Below are positions 18,790-27,360 of a stretch of 64,000 nt of DNA, piece after piece. The notes below the pieces were generated by a model. It saw only the letters and a list, made by a program, of their open reading frames with translations, ran no database searches and was not told the DNA's origin. This DNA comes from Bacteroidales bacterium UBA3143 (GTDB lineage Bacteria; Bacteroidota; Bacteroidia; Bacteroidales; Dysgonomonadaceae). A program made the position numbers and the translations under genes. The stretch's first letter is position 1; the number at the start of each line of letters is the position of its first letter. The DNA lies in contig DEZB01000023.1 in the NCBI GenBank assembly GCA_002364735.1, positions 16,444 to 80,443 of the forward strand, given 5' to 3'.

Positions 18790-19602
18790 ATGAGATTAAT
18801 TATTCAATCAAACGCAGATCAAATAGCCAGATGGGCTGCAAATTATGTAGTATCGAAAATTAAAAAAGCGAATCCAACAGCCGAAAAACCATTTAAATTG
18901 GGCTTACCAACAGGTTCTTCACCATTGGCAACATACAAAGTATTGATCGAGCTTTACAAAAAAGGTGAGGTGTCGTTCGAAAACGTTATTACCTTCAATA
19001 TGGATGAATATATTGGCTTAGCAGCTGATCATCCAGAAAGTTACCATACTTTTATGTGGAGCAATTTCTTTAAACACGTTGACATTAAAAAAGAAAATGT
19101 CAACATTCCTAATGGAGTAGCCGACGATCTTGAAGCAGAATGTCAAGCTTACGAAGACAAAATTGTAGAAGTAGGGGGTATCGATTTATTTTTAGGTGGC
19201 ATTGGTCCTGATGGGCATATTGCTTTCAACGAACCCGGATCGTCATTAGCTTCACGCACCCGTATCAAAACATTAACTACTGATACCATCATTGCTAATT
19301 CGCGTTTCTTTGACAACGATGTTGACAAAGTTCCCAAGACGGCACTAACTGTTGGAGTAGCAACTATATTAGATGCTAAGGAAGTTATGATCTTGGTAAA
19401 CGGCCATCACAAAGCACGTGCTCTTTATCATGCAGTTGAAGGGTCTGTCAATCAGATGTGGACCGTTAGTGCATTACAATTGCATCGAAAAGGAATCATA
19501 GTATGCGACTACGATGCATGTTCCGATTTGCGTGTAGGCACCTACAAGTACTTTTTAGATATCGAACATGACAACCTTGATCCTGATTCATTGTTAGATT
19601 AA
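18790..19602 (+). CDS. nagB: Glucosamine-6-phosphate deaminase
   Basis: Aldose-ketose isomerase/deaminase converting glucosamine-6-phosphate to fructose-6-phosphate and ammonia, used in aminosugar and cell-wall recycling. The 270 residues contain the substrate loop LPTGSSPLATY, the catalytic region FNMDEYIGL and the GPDGHIAFNEPGSS block with the Asp-His-Glu relay. RHKARALYHAVEGSVN-like sequence (HKARALYHAVEG) holds the allosteric-type C-terminal region. A rho-independent terminator follows at once, so this is the end of a transcription unit. Confidence 0.95.
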   Translation: MRLIIQSNADQIARWAANYVVSKIKKANPTAEKPFKLGLPTGSSPLATYKVLIELYKKGEVSFENVITFNMDEYIGLAADHPESYHTFMWSNFFKHVDIKKENVNIPNGVADDLEAECQAYEDKIVEVGGIDLFLGGIGPDGHIAFNEPGSSLASRTRIKTLTTDTIIANSRFFDNDVDKVPKTALTVGVATILDAKEVMILVNGHHKARALYHAVEGSVNQMWTVSALQLHRKGIIVCDYDACSDLRVGTYKYFLDIEHDNLDPDSLLD

Positions 19603-19637
19603 GGGAGCGTAGAAAAAAACTAAAGAATTAAAATGAA

Positions 19638-19668
19638 AAGGATTTCCAAATAAGGAGATCCTTTTTTG
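19638..19668 (+). terminator. Rho-independent terminator after nagB
   Basis: Stem AAGGATTTCC / GGAGATCCTT with loop AAATAA, one G-U pair, followed by a run of T. It starts 36 bases after the nagB stop. Confidence 0.85.
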
Positions 19669-20537
19669 ATATACAAACTATTGATGAAGAAGATTTGGAG
19701 TTTCATCATTGGTAAAACCACTTCAATTTCAGATGTCAATAAAATTTAATATATATAGCAACTATATTCTTTTTTTGCTAATATGTTGGCTTAAATAAAG
19801 GTGTGAATAAAAAAAATCTAATAATTGCACATTATAAAAAAAGATAAATTTTATTTTTTATAAAAACAACAGAAAAACTATAGTGTTACAATTTCACTAC
19901 TTAAAATAAGTTGTTAGCTACAACTTAATATGAATAGGTTAGTATGAAGTAGACCTTTGCTACCTCATAATTTGTATTAGCGTTATCGGGCATAAGTTTT
20001 GCATATCAAATTAAGCATTCTTGCTTATTTACATATTCTAAACCCTTTAAAAGAATATGTGTGTAAACAGATTGAAGATAAGACTGCATAACAAAAAATG
20101 TTCAACCTCTGGTTGATTGATAAATAGCACACCGACACATAACTTAATAATTACGACTTTTATACAATTAATAGTATAAGCGTAAATGTCTTTCTCTTTT
20201 TAGAGCGCTTTATATTTCAGAACTAAATAGTAAAATCGGGATATCCAGTTATTAGGATAAACACTTTGTTTTTATAATATGGATTTAACAATGGCTTTAA
20301 ACTTTTTAATAATTTGTTTATAAGCAATTAGAAATACATTCATATCCCTTACACATGTAGTTTGAATATAGCGCTTTATTATTGCAAACAAATTAAGTAC
20401 ATCTAAATTGCTTCTTAAAGGTTTTAGTTAGTGTTTTCACATATATATTGCTTTTGCTTTTATAATTCAGACGTACTCAAATTTGAAAAATGCAATCAGT
20501 TTTAAAATAAGAAATAAACCTTTTAAAAACTACAAAC
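19669..20537 (+). other. Long non-coding stretch upstream of the phospholipase-like cassette
   Basis: About 870 bases with no coding sequence I can support, on either strand. One clear hairpin is visible: ACATATTCT at 20031-20039 pairs with AGAATATGT at 20052-20060. No good TAnnTTTG element is placed for the next gene; a TATAAT at 20461 is the nearest promoter-like string and is not the usual phylum type. Confidence 0.5.
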
Positions 20538-22499
20538 ATGCCAGGACCAGCTTTACACCACATGATCGCAGACAGATTAAAAGCTCAAATCTCCCTGAAC
20601 AAGGGATTGGGATCGAATATGCAATCCACTCAATATGCCATTTTACAAAACTTATTGGCCGATCCTAAAAATTTACCTTATTTGTTTTTTGGAAGCCAAG
20701 GACCCGACTATCTTTTCTTCAACACCAAAGATATGCCAGGTCCTATTGGCACGATGGCTGAATTCTACTTTGAAGTAGTTGATTTTATTGAAGACTTCAA
20801 ACAAACCTTATTAAAAGTAGTTCCACAACCAGTATTAGATGCTCTTGAAGCATTTGATGAAGCAGTGAACGAAATTATTGAAGATTCCGCACTGCTGAGT
20901 GAACTTCAACAAACCTTTGACGATATAAGTCGTTTATTAGATGGTTTTGCAGCCACTTTAATAACAATGGTAGAGAAATACATATCCAAATTCAATCTTT
21001 TTGATTTAATATCTCACCCTTATCGTGATGGAGTGGAAGCACCCGACGAAAAGTGGTGGTGGTTTGATGCCTTGCACTACCGTAAAACGGGTAAGTTTGC
21101 AAAAGCGCTCTTAGATGGTACTTCGGGTAATCTGAATGATCCAAAAACATTGTATGCACTGGGTTATCTCACACATTACTGTGCAGACGTAGTAGGGCAT
21201 CCTTATGTAAATCTCATTTCAGGAGGTCCATACCGTTCGCATGCCCAAAGACATAAAACAGGTGAGAACTATCAAGATGTTTTCAATATGTTGAACGTTA
21301 CAGGAAATGATTGGAATAGGTCGAAGCTTCATGCTTTTTACAATTTCAACTTTACAGGCACAATTGATACGGAAAGTAATATCCCAGATGCGTTCACTGA
21401 GTTGCCTCCCGATTTAGCTAAGTTTATTGCAGAAACCATCAATAAAGTTTACCAAGAAGATACGGATGCCACACCTGAATATGGACCGCAAATTTCAGCT
21501 GACGATGTAAACAATGCGTATAGGATTTATTATAAATGGTTGAAAGGTTCAACCGATACTGGTACACTGCCTCCTCCAGTAGCCTATTCTTTTTCTGCTG
21601 AAATGAGAGAAGTGTGGGAGAAAGCAACGGATAATTTGGGAGACGTTGGAGACTTTTTGGGCAATGCTGTAAATAAAGCAGGTAAATTTGGGATATTTAG
21701 CATTTTCCTTATTTTAGCTGCACTAATTATTGCAGCTGTGATGGCCGCAGCTGCCATTGCCGACGGCATAGCAGGAGCAATTGCCACACTTGGCACATCT
21801 ACTATACGTGCAGCAGCCTGTTTAATTTATGAGCAAATCTACGATGCTTATCAAAACTTCCGTTTGGGTGTTTCACTTAATGGATTGGCTTTTCCAATGC
21901 AAGAACACATCAATGAGCCTCGCTTAACGCAATTTGCCAATCCTTCCAATGTAGATGCTACAGGCATAAATGCAGTTCCTTTTGCACCACTTTTGCCTCT
22001 TTTAAAGTTTGTACCTTCATCAGTTAGTGATGCTTTGTTCAATCAAGAACGACATTTGATATATCCTTTCACACAAAGTGAACACGATCATGTGATGGGA
22101 CCATTAGACAGTTATCTCACTAAACCTTCTACTCATTATGCTTTTGGTAACATCCCATTTTATCCCGAAAACATTCTTGATAAATTACTGGATTTAACGC
22201 CAAGCAATGATCCTAAAATCAACGATAATGGAATGTGGTTAGGGAGGTTACTATCAGATAAATATAGTCTTGGTAATGCAATGACTTTAATTGAAAAATC
22301 TCATGATCGTTTCTTGGAGAAAAAAGAATTTATCGATTTCAATTTAGACGGCGATAGAGGATATGCATACTTATGTTGGGCACAAGAGAAAAACCAACAA
22401 GTTGACGAACCCGATTTTCCCGACAAATTGAAAGTAAATGTTCCTGGAGGCGACCCAAGTGATGATAATATCAGTGTAAATGTTAGATTTCTTAAATAA
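20538..22499 (+). CDS. Zinc-dependent phospholipase C-like protein with internal hydrophobic segment
   Basis: A 653-residue protein. The first 240 residues resemble the bacterial zinc-dependent phospholipase C fold: GPALHHMIADRL at the N-terminus, SQGPDYLFF, and the helix LGYLTHYCADVVGHPYVN with His and Asp metal ligands. No signal peptide and no N-terminal mature Trp ligand are seen, unlike secreted PLCs. Around residue 390-420 lies a strongly hydrophobic, Ala/Ile-rich stretch (FLILAALIIAAVMAAAAIADG) that could cross or insert into a membrane. The rest is unassigned. The partner gene starts 16 bases after the stop, implying co-transcription. Lipid cleavage is inferred from fold only. Confidence 0.7.
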   Translation: MPGPALHHMIADRLKAQISLNKGLGSNMQSTQYAILQNLLADPKNLPYLFFGSQGPDYLFFNTKDMPGPIGTMAEFYFEVVDFIEDFKQTLLKVVPQPVLDALEAFDEAVNEIIEDSALLSELQQTFDDISRLLDGFAATLITMVEKYISKFNLFDLISHPYRDGVEAPDEKWWWFDALHYRKTGKFAKALLDGTSGNLNDPKTLYALGYLTHYCADVVGHPYVNLISGGPYRSHAQRHKTGENYQDVFNMLNVTGNDWNRSKLHAFYNFNFTGTIDTESNIPDAFTELPPDLAKFIAETINKVYQEDTDATPEYGPQISADDVNNAYRIYYKWLKGSTDTGTLPPPVAYSFSAEMREVWEKATDNLGDVGDFLGNAVNKAGKFGIFSIFLILAALIIAAVMAAAAIADGIAGAIATLGTSTIRAAACLIYEQIYDAYQNFRLGVSLNGLAFPMQEHINEPRLTQFANPSNVDATGINAVPFAPLLPLLKFVPSSVSDALFNQERHLIYPFTQSEHDHVMGPLDSYLTKPSTHYAFGNIPFYPENILDKLLDLTPSNDPKINDNGMWLGRLLSDKYSLGNAMTLIEKSHDRFLEKKEFIDFNLDGDRGYAYLCWAQEKNQQVDEPDFPDKLKVNVPGGDPSDDNISVNVRFLK

Positions 22500-22515
22500 T
22501 TTAAAACTAATAATC

Positions 22516-23646
22516 ATGAGTTTAGAACAATTAGATAACGCCAATAAAGTGATCAATGAGATCAGAAAAGAACGGGATGAAAAGTCATCAAAAATAGATG
22601 AAGTCTTTGAAAGAGAACTAAAGCAGTCGCCTGTTAAGGACAGAAAGCCGCCAGAAGACTATCAAGACACTTCCTTTTTGTACATTCGCTCATATGATGG
22701 GGATAACGGTACAAGACCTGGTCAGAATGTTGCTTACTGGAGGTCGCCCGATGTAAATGTGTCACCATTAAGTTCACTCTATTCTTATACGAGAGAACTA
22801 AATGTAGGCACATTGTATAACTTTAAATGTGTTGTGCATAACGCTGGCGATTTGACAGTTCCTTCTGCCAAAGTTGAGTTTTACCTCGTTACACCCAGCT
22901 TGGGAATGGACACCCGTTATGGCAAAAAATTAGGAGTTGCTGCTACTTGGGTAAATTCCTACAGCTCGTCGGAAGTAAATATACAATACTTAATTGAACC
23001 CTCCGATGCAGGTCACAAGTGTTTGTTTGCGCGTGTATTTTCATTTTCTCCCATTGATATTCCCATTCACGACACGCTTCTCAACCCAAAGTTAGATAGG
23101 CGCATTGGACAAAAAAACTTAAACATTGCTACACAGGGATCTCAAATGCAATTGAATGTTTTACACATGCCCCAATCGCACATCAGGATAAGCTTTAAGG
23201 CTCTCAATCGCGATGCTATTCTATTATTAAGTCATCCTGCAATAACGGATTTTAAGGTAATCGAAAATAGAATAAGAAGGCTCAGTAGATTTGAACTCGA
23301 GTTTTTCGAGAAGCAGCAAAATGCCACTTTACGTACCCAAAGAGGCATCAACTATTTTCAATCGACTGGTGAAAGCAAATTCAATCTCGATCGCCAAAAA
23401 GAAATTGGAGGTAGAATGAATAAGGTGTTCAATGAAATAAATTTGGGTAGGGTAAAGGCTTCCGAATTTAAAAAAGAGATAAAAGAGTACCGCGAAATGA
23501 ATCTCGAAAATAGCATGACATTACTAAATCTACAGGTTCCAAAATTAGATCTTAAAGAAGGGGAAATGACAGGCTTTGATGTTATTGCTACCAATATAAT
23601 GACAGGCGAAGTGCTGGGTGGAATCACATTATTAGTGGTTGGTTAA
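22516..23646 (+). CDS. Uncharacterised protein with CARDB-like beta-sandwich domain
   Basis: A 376-residue protein; I use the ATG at 22516 because the longer frame would begin inside the preceding gene. Residues 1-40 are charged and helical. Residues 55-210 look like a CARDB/Ig-type beta sandwich: SFLYIRSYDGDNG, NFKCVVHNAGDLTVPSAKVEFYL and GHKCLFARVFSF are typical strands. The C-terminal 160 residues are basic and helical, then end in a beta-rich LLVVG tail. There is no signal peptide or membrane segment. It is translated right after the phospholipase-like gene, so a shared complex or effector-plus-carrier arrangement is possible but unproven. Confidence 0.6.
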   Translation: MSLEQLDNANKVINEIRKERDEKSSKIDEVFERELKQSPVKDRKPPEDYQDTSFLYIRSYDGDNGTRPGQNVAYWRSPDVNVSPLSSLYSYTRELNVGTLYNFKCVVHNAGDLTVPSAKVEFYLVTPSLGMDTRYGKKLGVAATWVNSYSSSEVNIQYLIEPSDAGHKCLFARVFSFSPIDIPIHDTLLNPKLDRRIGQKNLNIATQGSQMQLNVLHMPQSHIRISFKALNRDAILLLSHPAITDFKVIENRIRRLSRFELEFFEKQQNATLRTQRGINYFQSTGESKFNLDRQKEIGGRMNKVFNEINLGRVKASEFKKEIKEYREMNLENSMTLLNLQVPKLDLKEGEMTGFDVIATNIMTGEVLGGITLLVVG

Positions 23647-23701
23647 CCCTGACGTAGCTTTCTTGTTAAATAGAGTGTGTTGATCAGGATTTAAAAGAAT
23701 G

Positions 23702-23731
23702 AAGGATTTTTCTCAATGGAAGATCCTTTAT
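23702..23731 (+). terminator. Terminator after the phospholipase/CARDB cassette
   Basis: AAGGATTTTTC pairs with GGAAGATCCTT through two or three G-U pairs, then TTATTTG follows. It lies 55 bases after the stop. Confidence 0.65.
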
Positions 23732-23753
23732 TTGTTCCAAAATATCAACCATG

Positions 23754-23815
23754 TTACTACTTACTACTCACTACTCACTACTTACTACTCACTACTTACT
23801 ATTCACTATTCACTC
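23754..23815. repeat. Heptanucleotide microsatellite (CTACTYA)n
   Basis: About eight and a half head-to-tail copies of a 7-base unit (CTACTTA, CTACTCA, CTATTCA). The array abuts and includes the stop codon of the reverse queuosine-precursor transporter gene. The same motif recurs on the other strand at 56923-56943. Confidence 0.8.
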
Positions 23816-24478
23816 CACTTCCCTCTTTTTAGCTACTAAATATAAAAAAGGAGTATCAATTATTGCTATAAGTATCTTCAATAAGTAAGTGGATAGCACA
23901 ACTTGAAGCCAAGCCTCCATTGGCATGGTTCCTAACAGAGCAATTGATGCAAACAACAATGTATCTACCAATTGACTGCTCCATGTACTGCCGTTGTTTC
24001 TTATCCATAGGTATTTTGGGAATTTTTTCTTCAACCACTGATAGGTATAGGTGTCCATCATGTTGCTAACAAAGAAAGCAATCATACTTCCCGCAACAAT
24101 TCTAAACATAGGAGTTAATATCAAACTCAAAGGCTCGTGTGCAAAATCCCAAGGTGCTGGCTTCATGGCTATTGCGACCCATGCGCCAATCATGGTGAAA
24201 ATTGAAATAAAAAAACCTATCATGACTGACTTTCTTGCTTCTTTTCCACCATAATTCTCCGAAAGTATATCTGTTGCAAGAAACATCATAGCATAAAAAA
24301 CGTTTCCACTCGTAGCACCTATTCCAAATATAATTACCGACTTGTTTACCAATATATTCATCATTACCACACTGCCAGCAATTACTCCTATCAGTCCTAA
24401 TTTGCCAAATAATTTGTAGGCAAGCGTTAATCCAGATAAAGCTACAATTGACCAACCTAAAAATAATACTCCGTTCAT
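23810..24478 (-). CDS. Queuosine precursor transporter (YhhQ/DUF165 family)
   Basis: Membrane protein of 222 residues with about six hydrophobic segments. The blocks ATSGNVFYAMMFLATDILSENYGGKEARKSV and SQLVDTLLFASIALLG (quoted here for their conserved ATDILSE and QLVDT cores) are hallmarks of the VUT family, which imports queuine or preQ1. I chose the ATG at 24478, giving a normal family length. A longer in-frame start at 24565 (251 aa) adds a charged N-terminus and is 46 bases from the promoter, so it remains possible. No preQ1 riboswitch is evident in the leader. Confidence 0.82.
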   Translation of the reverse strand: MNGVLFLGWSIVALSGLTLAYKLFGKLGLIGVIAGSVVMMNILVNKSVIIFGIGATSGNVFYAMMFLATDILSENYGGKEARKSVMIGFFISIFTMIGAWVAIAMKPAPWDFAHEPLSLILTPMFRIVAGSMIAFFVSNMMDTYTYQWLKKKFPKYLWIRNNGSTWSSQLVDTLLFASIALLGTMPMEAWLQVVLSTYLLKILIAIIDTPFLYLVAKKREVE

Positions 24479-24610
24479 TCTTTTAAATCTTATAAATATT
24501 TGCTGTAAAAGTGTTGAAACTAAGTTCCAATCGTCAAAATACTCTCTCCTTATTAGGTATACCATGAGATAAGTGGTACTTCTTATTTATTGTTTTGGGG
24601 AAATAATTTG

Positions 24611-24618
24611 CAAACTTA
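24611..24618 (-). promoter_or_regulatory. -7 element for the queuosine precursor transporter gene
   Basis: Read on the reverse strand this is TAAGTTTG, a full match to TAnnTTTG, upstream of both candidate starts. Confidence 0.5.
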
Positions 24619-24798
24619 TAAAATAAAACTGAAGCTTAATCCTGATTTGCTATTAGATTGAGAAACGATTGAATTTACGAAGAAAAAATCCAATCATTGA
24701 TAGGATTTGAGATGTTGCAGGTTGAGATGTGCAAAAAAGAGAGTGCCCAGTCAATAAATCATTGATAAGGCACTAAAACAGATCTTATTGAAATATAT

Positions 24799-25710
24799 TT
24801 ATAGTGTTAACATTGCCGATTCCACTTTTTTCAAAAGTGTAGGCACTTTCAGATAAGGGTCACCTTTACCCAATGTTTCCAAAGGCAAATAACCACGATA
24901 GGCACCTTTTTTGATAATCTTGAGGAGTTTTACAAAATCGGTAGGTGTTTCTTTCCCATCAATCCACACATTTTCCTTTATCTGCCAAGTAATTGCATGG
25001 TGTATGTTTTTTGCAATTTCTTCGTATGGATCATGAACGCGGTAACTTCCGATATCGAGGTTGAGCCCCAGCCAATCAGAATTTACCATTTCGATAATTT
25101 GATTGACATCAGCAGCGGTTTTCAAAAATTCGTTGTGGTTTTGAAGAGCAATCATTACGCCGTGTTTTTCTCCAAAATCACAACACACTTTAATGTCGCG
25201 TGCCATCCATTCAAATACTTGCGAGCGAGAATAGCCTTCGTGATTTGTTTTGCCAGCAAAGATGCGGAGGTTGGGGCTTCCCATTTTTGCAGCTGCCACA
25301 ATCCATTTCTTTATTAGTGCAATGTCTTCATTTCGTTTAGCAGAATCGGTATACGTAAAGTCGTTGCGTACGCCAGTGCCACTAATGTCAAGTCCCAACA
25401 AAAATGCTTGCTGTTTAAATTTGTTGATATACTGGTCGGATGGCACCTCGGGGTATCCTGGGAAATAATATCCAGTGGGGTCAATGGCATCGAAGTTGTG
25501 TTCGGCACAGAAATCCAACATATCAAACAAGTCGATTTTACCCTCGCTCAAAAGCTGATTAAAAGAGTAAAGATTCAAACTAAATTTAAATTTATGTTTG
25601 AATGAGGTAGGGTGCGAAGCCGATTGCGATGCAAATAAAGAAAGATTTGAAGCAGCTAAGGGTAGTGCCATAAGCGACTTCATAAAGTTGCGACGAGATG
25701 AGGTTTTCAT
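24799..25710 (-). CDS. Tat-exported sugar phosphate isomerase/epimerase-like TIM-barrel protein
   Basis: A 303-residue protein. The N-terminus MKTSSRRNFMKSL with a following hydrophobic Ala/Leu stretch is a twin-arginine signal, so it is likely exported folded. The rest fits the xylose isomerase-like AP-endonuclease-2 TIM barrel: DMLDFCAEHNFDAIDPTGYYFPG, GVMIALQNHNEF (typical metal-site Glu/Gln-Asn-His), and GLNLDIGSYR. Many such proteins in Bacteroidota act on polysaccharide-derived sugars, but the substrate here is unknown. It is separated from both neighbours by non-coding DNA and seems to be transcribed alone. Confidence 0.83.
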   Translation of the reverse strand: MKTSSRRNFMKSLMALPLAASNLSLFASQSASHPTSFKHKFKFSLNLYSFNQLLSEGKIDLFDMLDFCAEHNFDAIDPTGYYFPGYPEVPSDQYINKFKQQAFLLGLDISGTGVRNDFTYTDSAKRNEDIALIKKWIVAAAKMGSPNLRIFAGKTNHEGYSRSQVFEWMARDIKVCCDFGEKHGVMIALQNHNEFLKTAADVNQIIEMVNSDWLGLNLDIGSYRVHDPYEEIAKNIHHAITWQIKENVWIDGKETPTDFVKLLKIIKKGAYRGYLPLETLGKGDPYLKVPTLLKKVESAMLTL

Positions 25711-25828
25711 TGTTTTAATGGTTTATATATGGGTGAATGCTGTTAAAATAATTGTAGAGCAGCAAGTGCTATCAATATACAGGAAATCTTTCTCTTTGAG
25801 TGTGAGGTTAATGGCAATAATTTAGAAC

Positions 25829-26212
25829 TTACTTTTTATCAACAACTTTATCCGCTTTCAAGCTCATTTCGCCCATGGAAGTGTTTACAGAACCTTTCAT
25901 TTTCGAATTACTGATTATGGCAGTAAGTTTAACATTTTCTGAGTCTATATACATAGTTCCCCAAATTGTATCGTTACGCATTGTCAATTTTTGGATCTTT
26001 ACGGCTTGACCCGAATTGAAATTAACCTCACCCGTAAGTGTCTCTTTTAGTTCTTTTATTTCTATCGTTCCTTCAGTGTATCCGTAAGGAGCCTGTGCAA
26101 CTTCATATTTCCATTTGCCTACTACACTTTTTTTGTTTTGTGCACTAAGAGTTAACACAGATGCTGTTGTAAATAAAATAACGAAAGCGTAAAACATTTT
26201 TTTCATAGTCAT
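25829..26212 (-). CDS. Small exported hypothetical protein
   Basis: A 127-residue protein with a clear signal peptide (charged MTMKKM start, hydrophobic core, cleavage likely after LTLSAQ). The mature part (GKWKYEV, TEGTIEI, LTGEVNF, MKGSVNTSMGEMSLKADKV) alternates strands and looks like a lipocalin-like beta barrel, a common architecture of unnamed Bacteroidota periplasmic proteins. An alternative start is the ATG 6 bases in. I do not recognise a function. It lies downstream of the ATP synthase terminator and is not part of that operon. Confidence 0.7.
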   Translation of the reverse strand: MTMKKMFYAFVILFTTASVLTLSAQNKKSVVGKWKYEVAQAPYGYTEGTIEIKELKETLTGEVNFNSGQAVKIQKLTMRNDTIWGTMYIDSENVKLTAIISNSKMKGSVNTSMGEMSLKADKVVDKK

Positions 26213-26430
26213 TTCTTTTTATTTGTTTAATTAATTGGATCGCTAAATTAAATTCTGTTTGGAAGCATTTTTATAGTTGAATCCAAATAGGAAAATACTT
26301 TAAAATAATCTCCCTAAATGTGTCATAAAGTTAATGTATTTTATAAGGGAAACAAATTTATTTTATTTGAAATTATTATTAGTGTAGAATTTGTTTTATG
26401 ATAAATTGGATAATGAGTAGACAACAGCAT

Positions 26431-26463
26431 AAAAAAAGCCACAACTGTGATGAAGCTGTGATT
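26431..26463 (-). terminator. Terminator of the ATP synthase operon
   Basis: On the reverse strand ATCACAGC pairs with GTTGTGGC (one or two G-U pairs), followed by seven T. It lies just beyond the atpG stop. Confidence 0.75.
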
Positions 26464-26478
26464 TATATTTTAATAAAC

Positions 26479-27360
26479 TTACTTGAAAGTTGCCCCAATT
26501 ATATCTAACAGCTCGTTGGTGATGCTTTGTTGTCTCGATTTGTTGTAAACCAGTGATAACTCTTCCAACAAATCGTCAGCATTATCCGTAGCTCCTTGCA
26601 TGGCAAGAGAACGGGCAGCATGTTCGGAAGTATGAGATTGCAGCAGATAGGTGTAAAATTGTATTCTTATTACTTTTGGAATCAATTCTTCTAAAAGTGT
26701 TTTCTTATCAGGTTCAACAATATATTTGATATAAGTTTCTTGCTTATTTTCTTTTTTCTTTACTTTATCGAAAGAGAGCGGCAGCATATTAGTTTGTGTA
26801 AGCACTTGCAAACCTTTGCTCTTGAAGTGGTGATATATCACGATTACTTTGTCAATGTCTCCTTTGCTAAACAACGACATCAGTTCGTCAGTAATTTTAA
26901 TTGCTTCTTCGTAGTTTGGATTATTTGCTAATTCATCGTACTTTGCTTTAGGTGCATACCCTAACTTCTTAGCCGTTTGAGCAATTTTTTTTCCTATGGG
27001 ATAAAGTAAAATATTTTCTTTACCAAGATGCTCATGTTGTTTGAGGGTTTCTGTAAGTTGTTTTGCAACATTGGCGTTGAAACTACCACAAAGGCTCATG
27101 TTGGAAGAAAAAGCAACGATAGCCACACGCTTTACTTCCCTTTTCTCTTCATATATTGAGGTTGCTTTTTCTTCATCTTCCTCAGACTTCAAGAAATTGT
27201 TAAGCAGTTCGCTAATTTTTTCTTGATAAGGAAAGAAACGGGCAATGATGCGTTGGGCTTTTTGCATTTTTACAGTCGCTACCATCTGCATGGCAGAAGT
27301 AATCTGCTGTGTAGATTTAACAGAATCTATCTTTGATTTTATTTCTCTTAAAGAGGCCAT
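26479..27360 (-). CDS. atpG: ATP synthase F1 gamma subunit
   Basis: Central stalk of the F1 motor, 293 residues. N-terminal helix MASLREIKSKIDSVKSTQQITSAMQMVA and the C-terminal helix with ARSLAMQGATDNADDLLEELSL and NKSRQQSITNELLDIIG are typical (quoted cores: TQQITSAMQMVA, AMQGATDNA, RQQSITNEL). It starts directly next to the atpA stop and is the last gene of the atp operon, followed by a terminator. Confidence 0.95.
   Translation of the reverse strand: MASLREIKSKIDSVKSTQQITSAMQMVATVKMQKAQRIIARFFPYQEKISELLNNFLKSEEDEEKATSIYEEKREVKRVAIVAFSSNMSLCGSFNANVAKQLTETLKQHEHLGKENILLYPIGKKIAQTAKKLGYAPKAKYDELANNPNYEEAIKITDELMSLFSKGDIDKVIVIYHHFKSKGLQVLTQTNMLPLSFDKVKKKENKQETYIKYIVEPDKKTLLEELIPKVIRIQFYTYLLQSHTSEHAARSLAMQGATDNADDLLEELSLVYNKSRQQSITNELLDIIGATFK

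Noticed and set aside
24742..24774. Hairpin AGTGCC/GGCACT as a terminator or riboswitch
   Set aside because: Six-base stem with a long loop and no T run; no structure like preQ1 or other known riboswitch.
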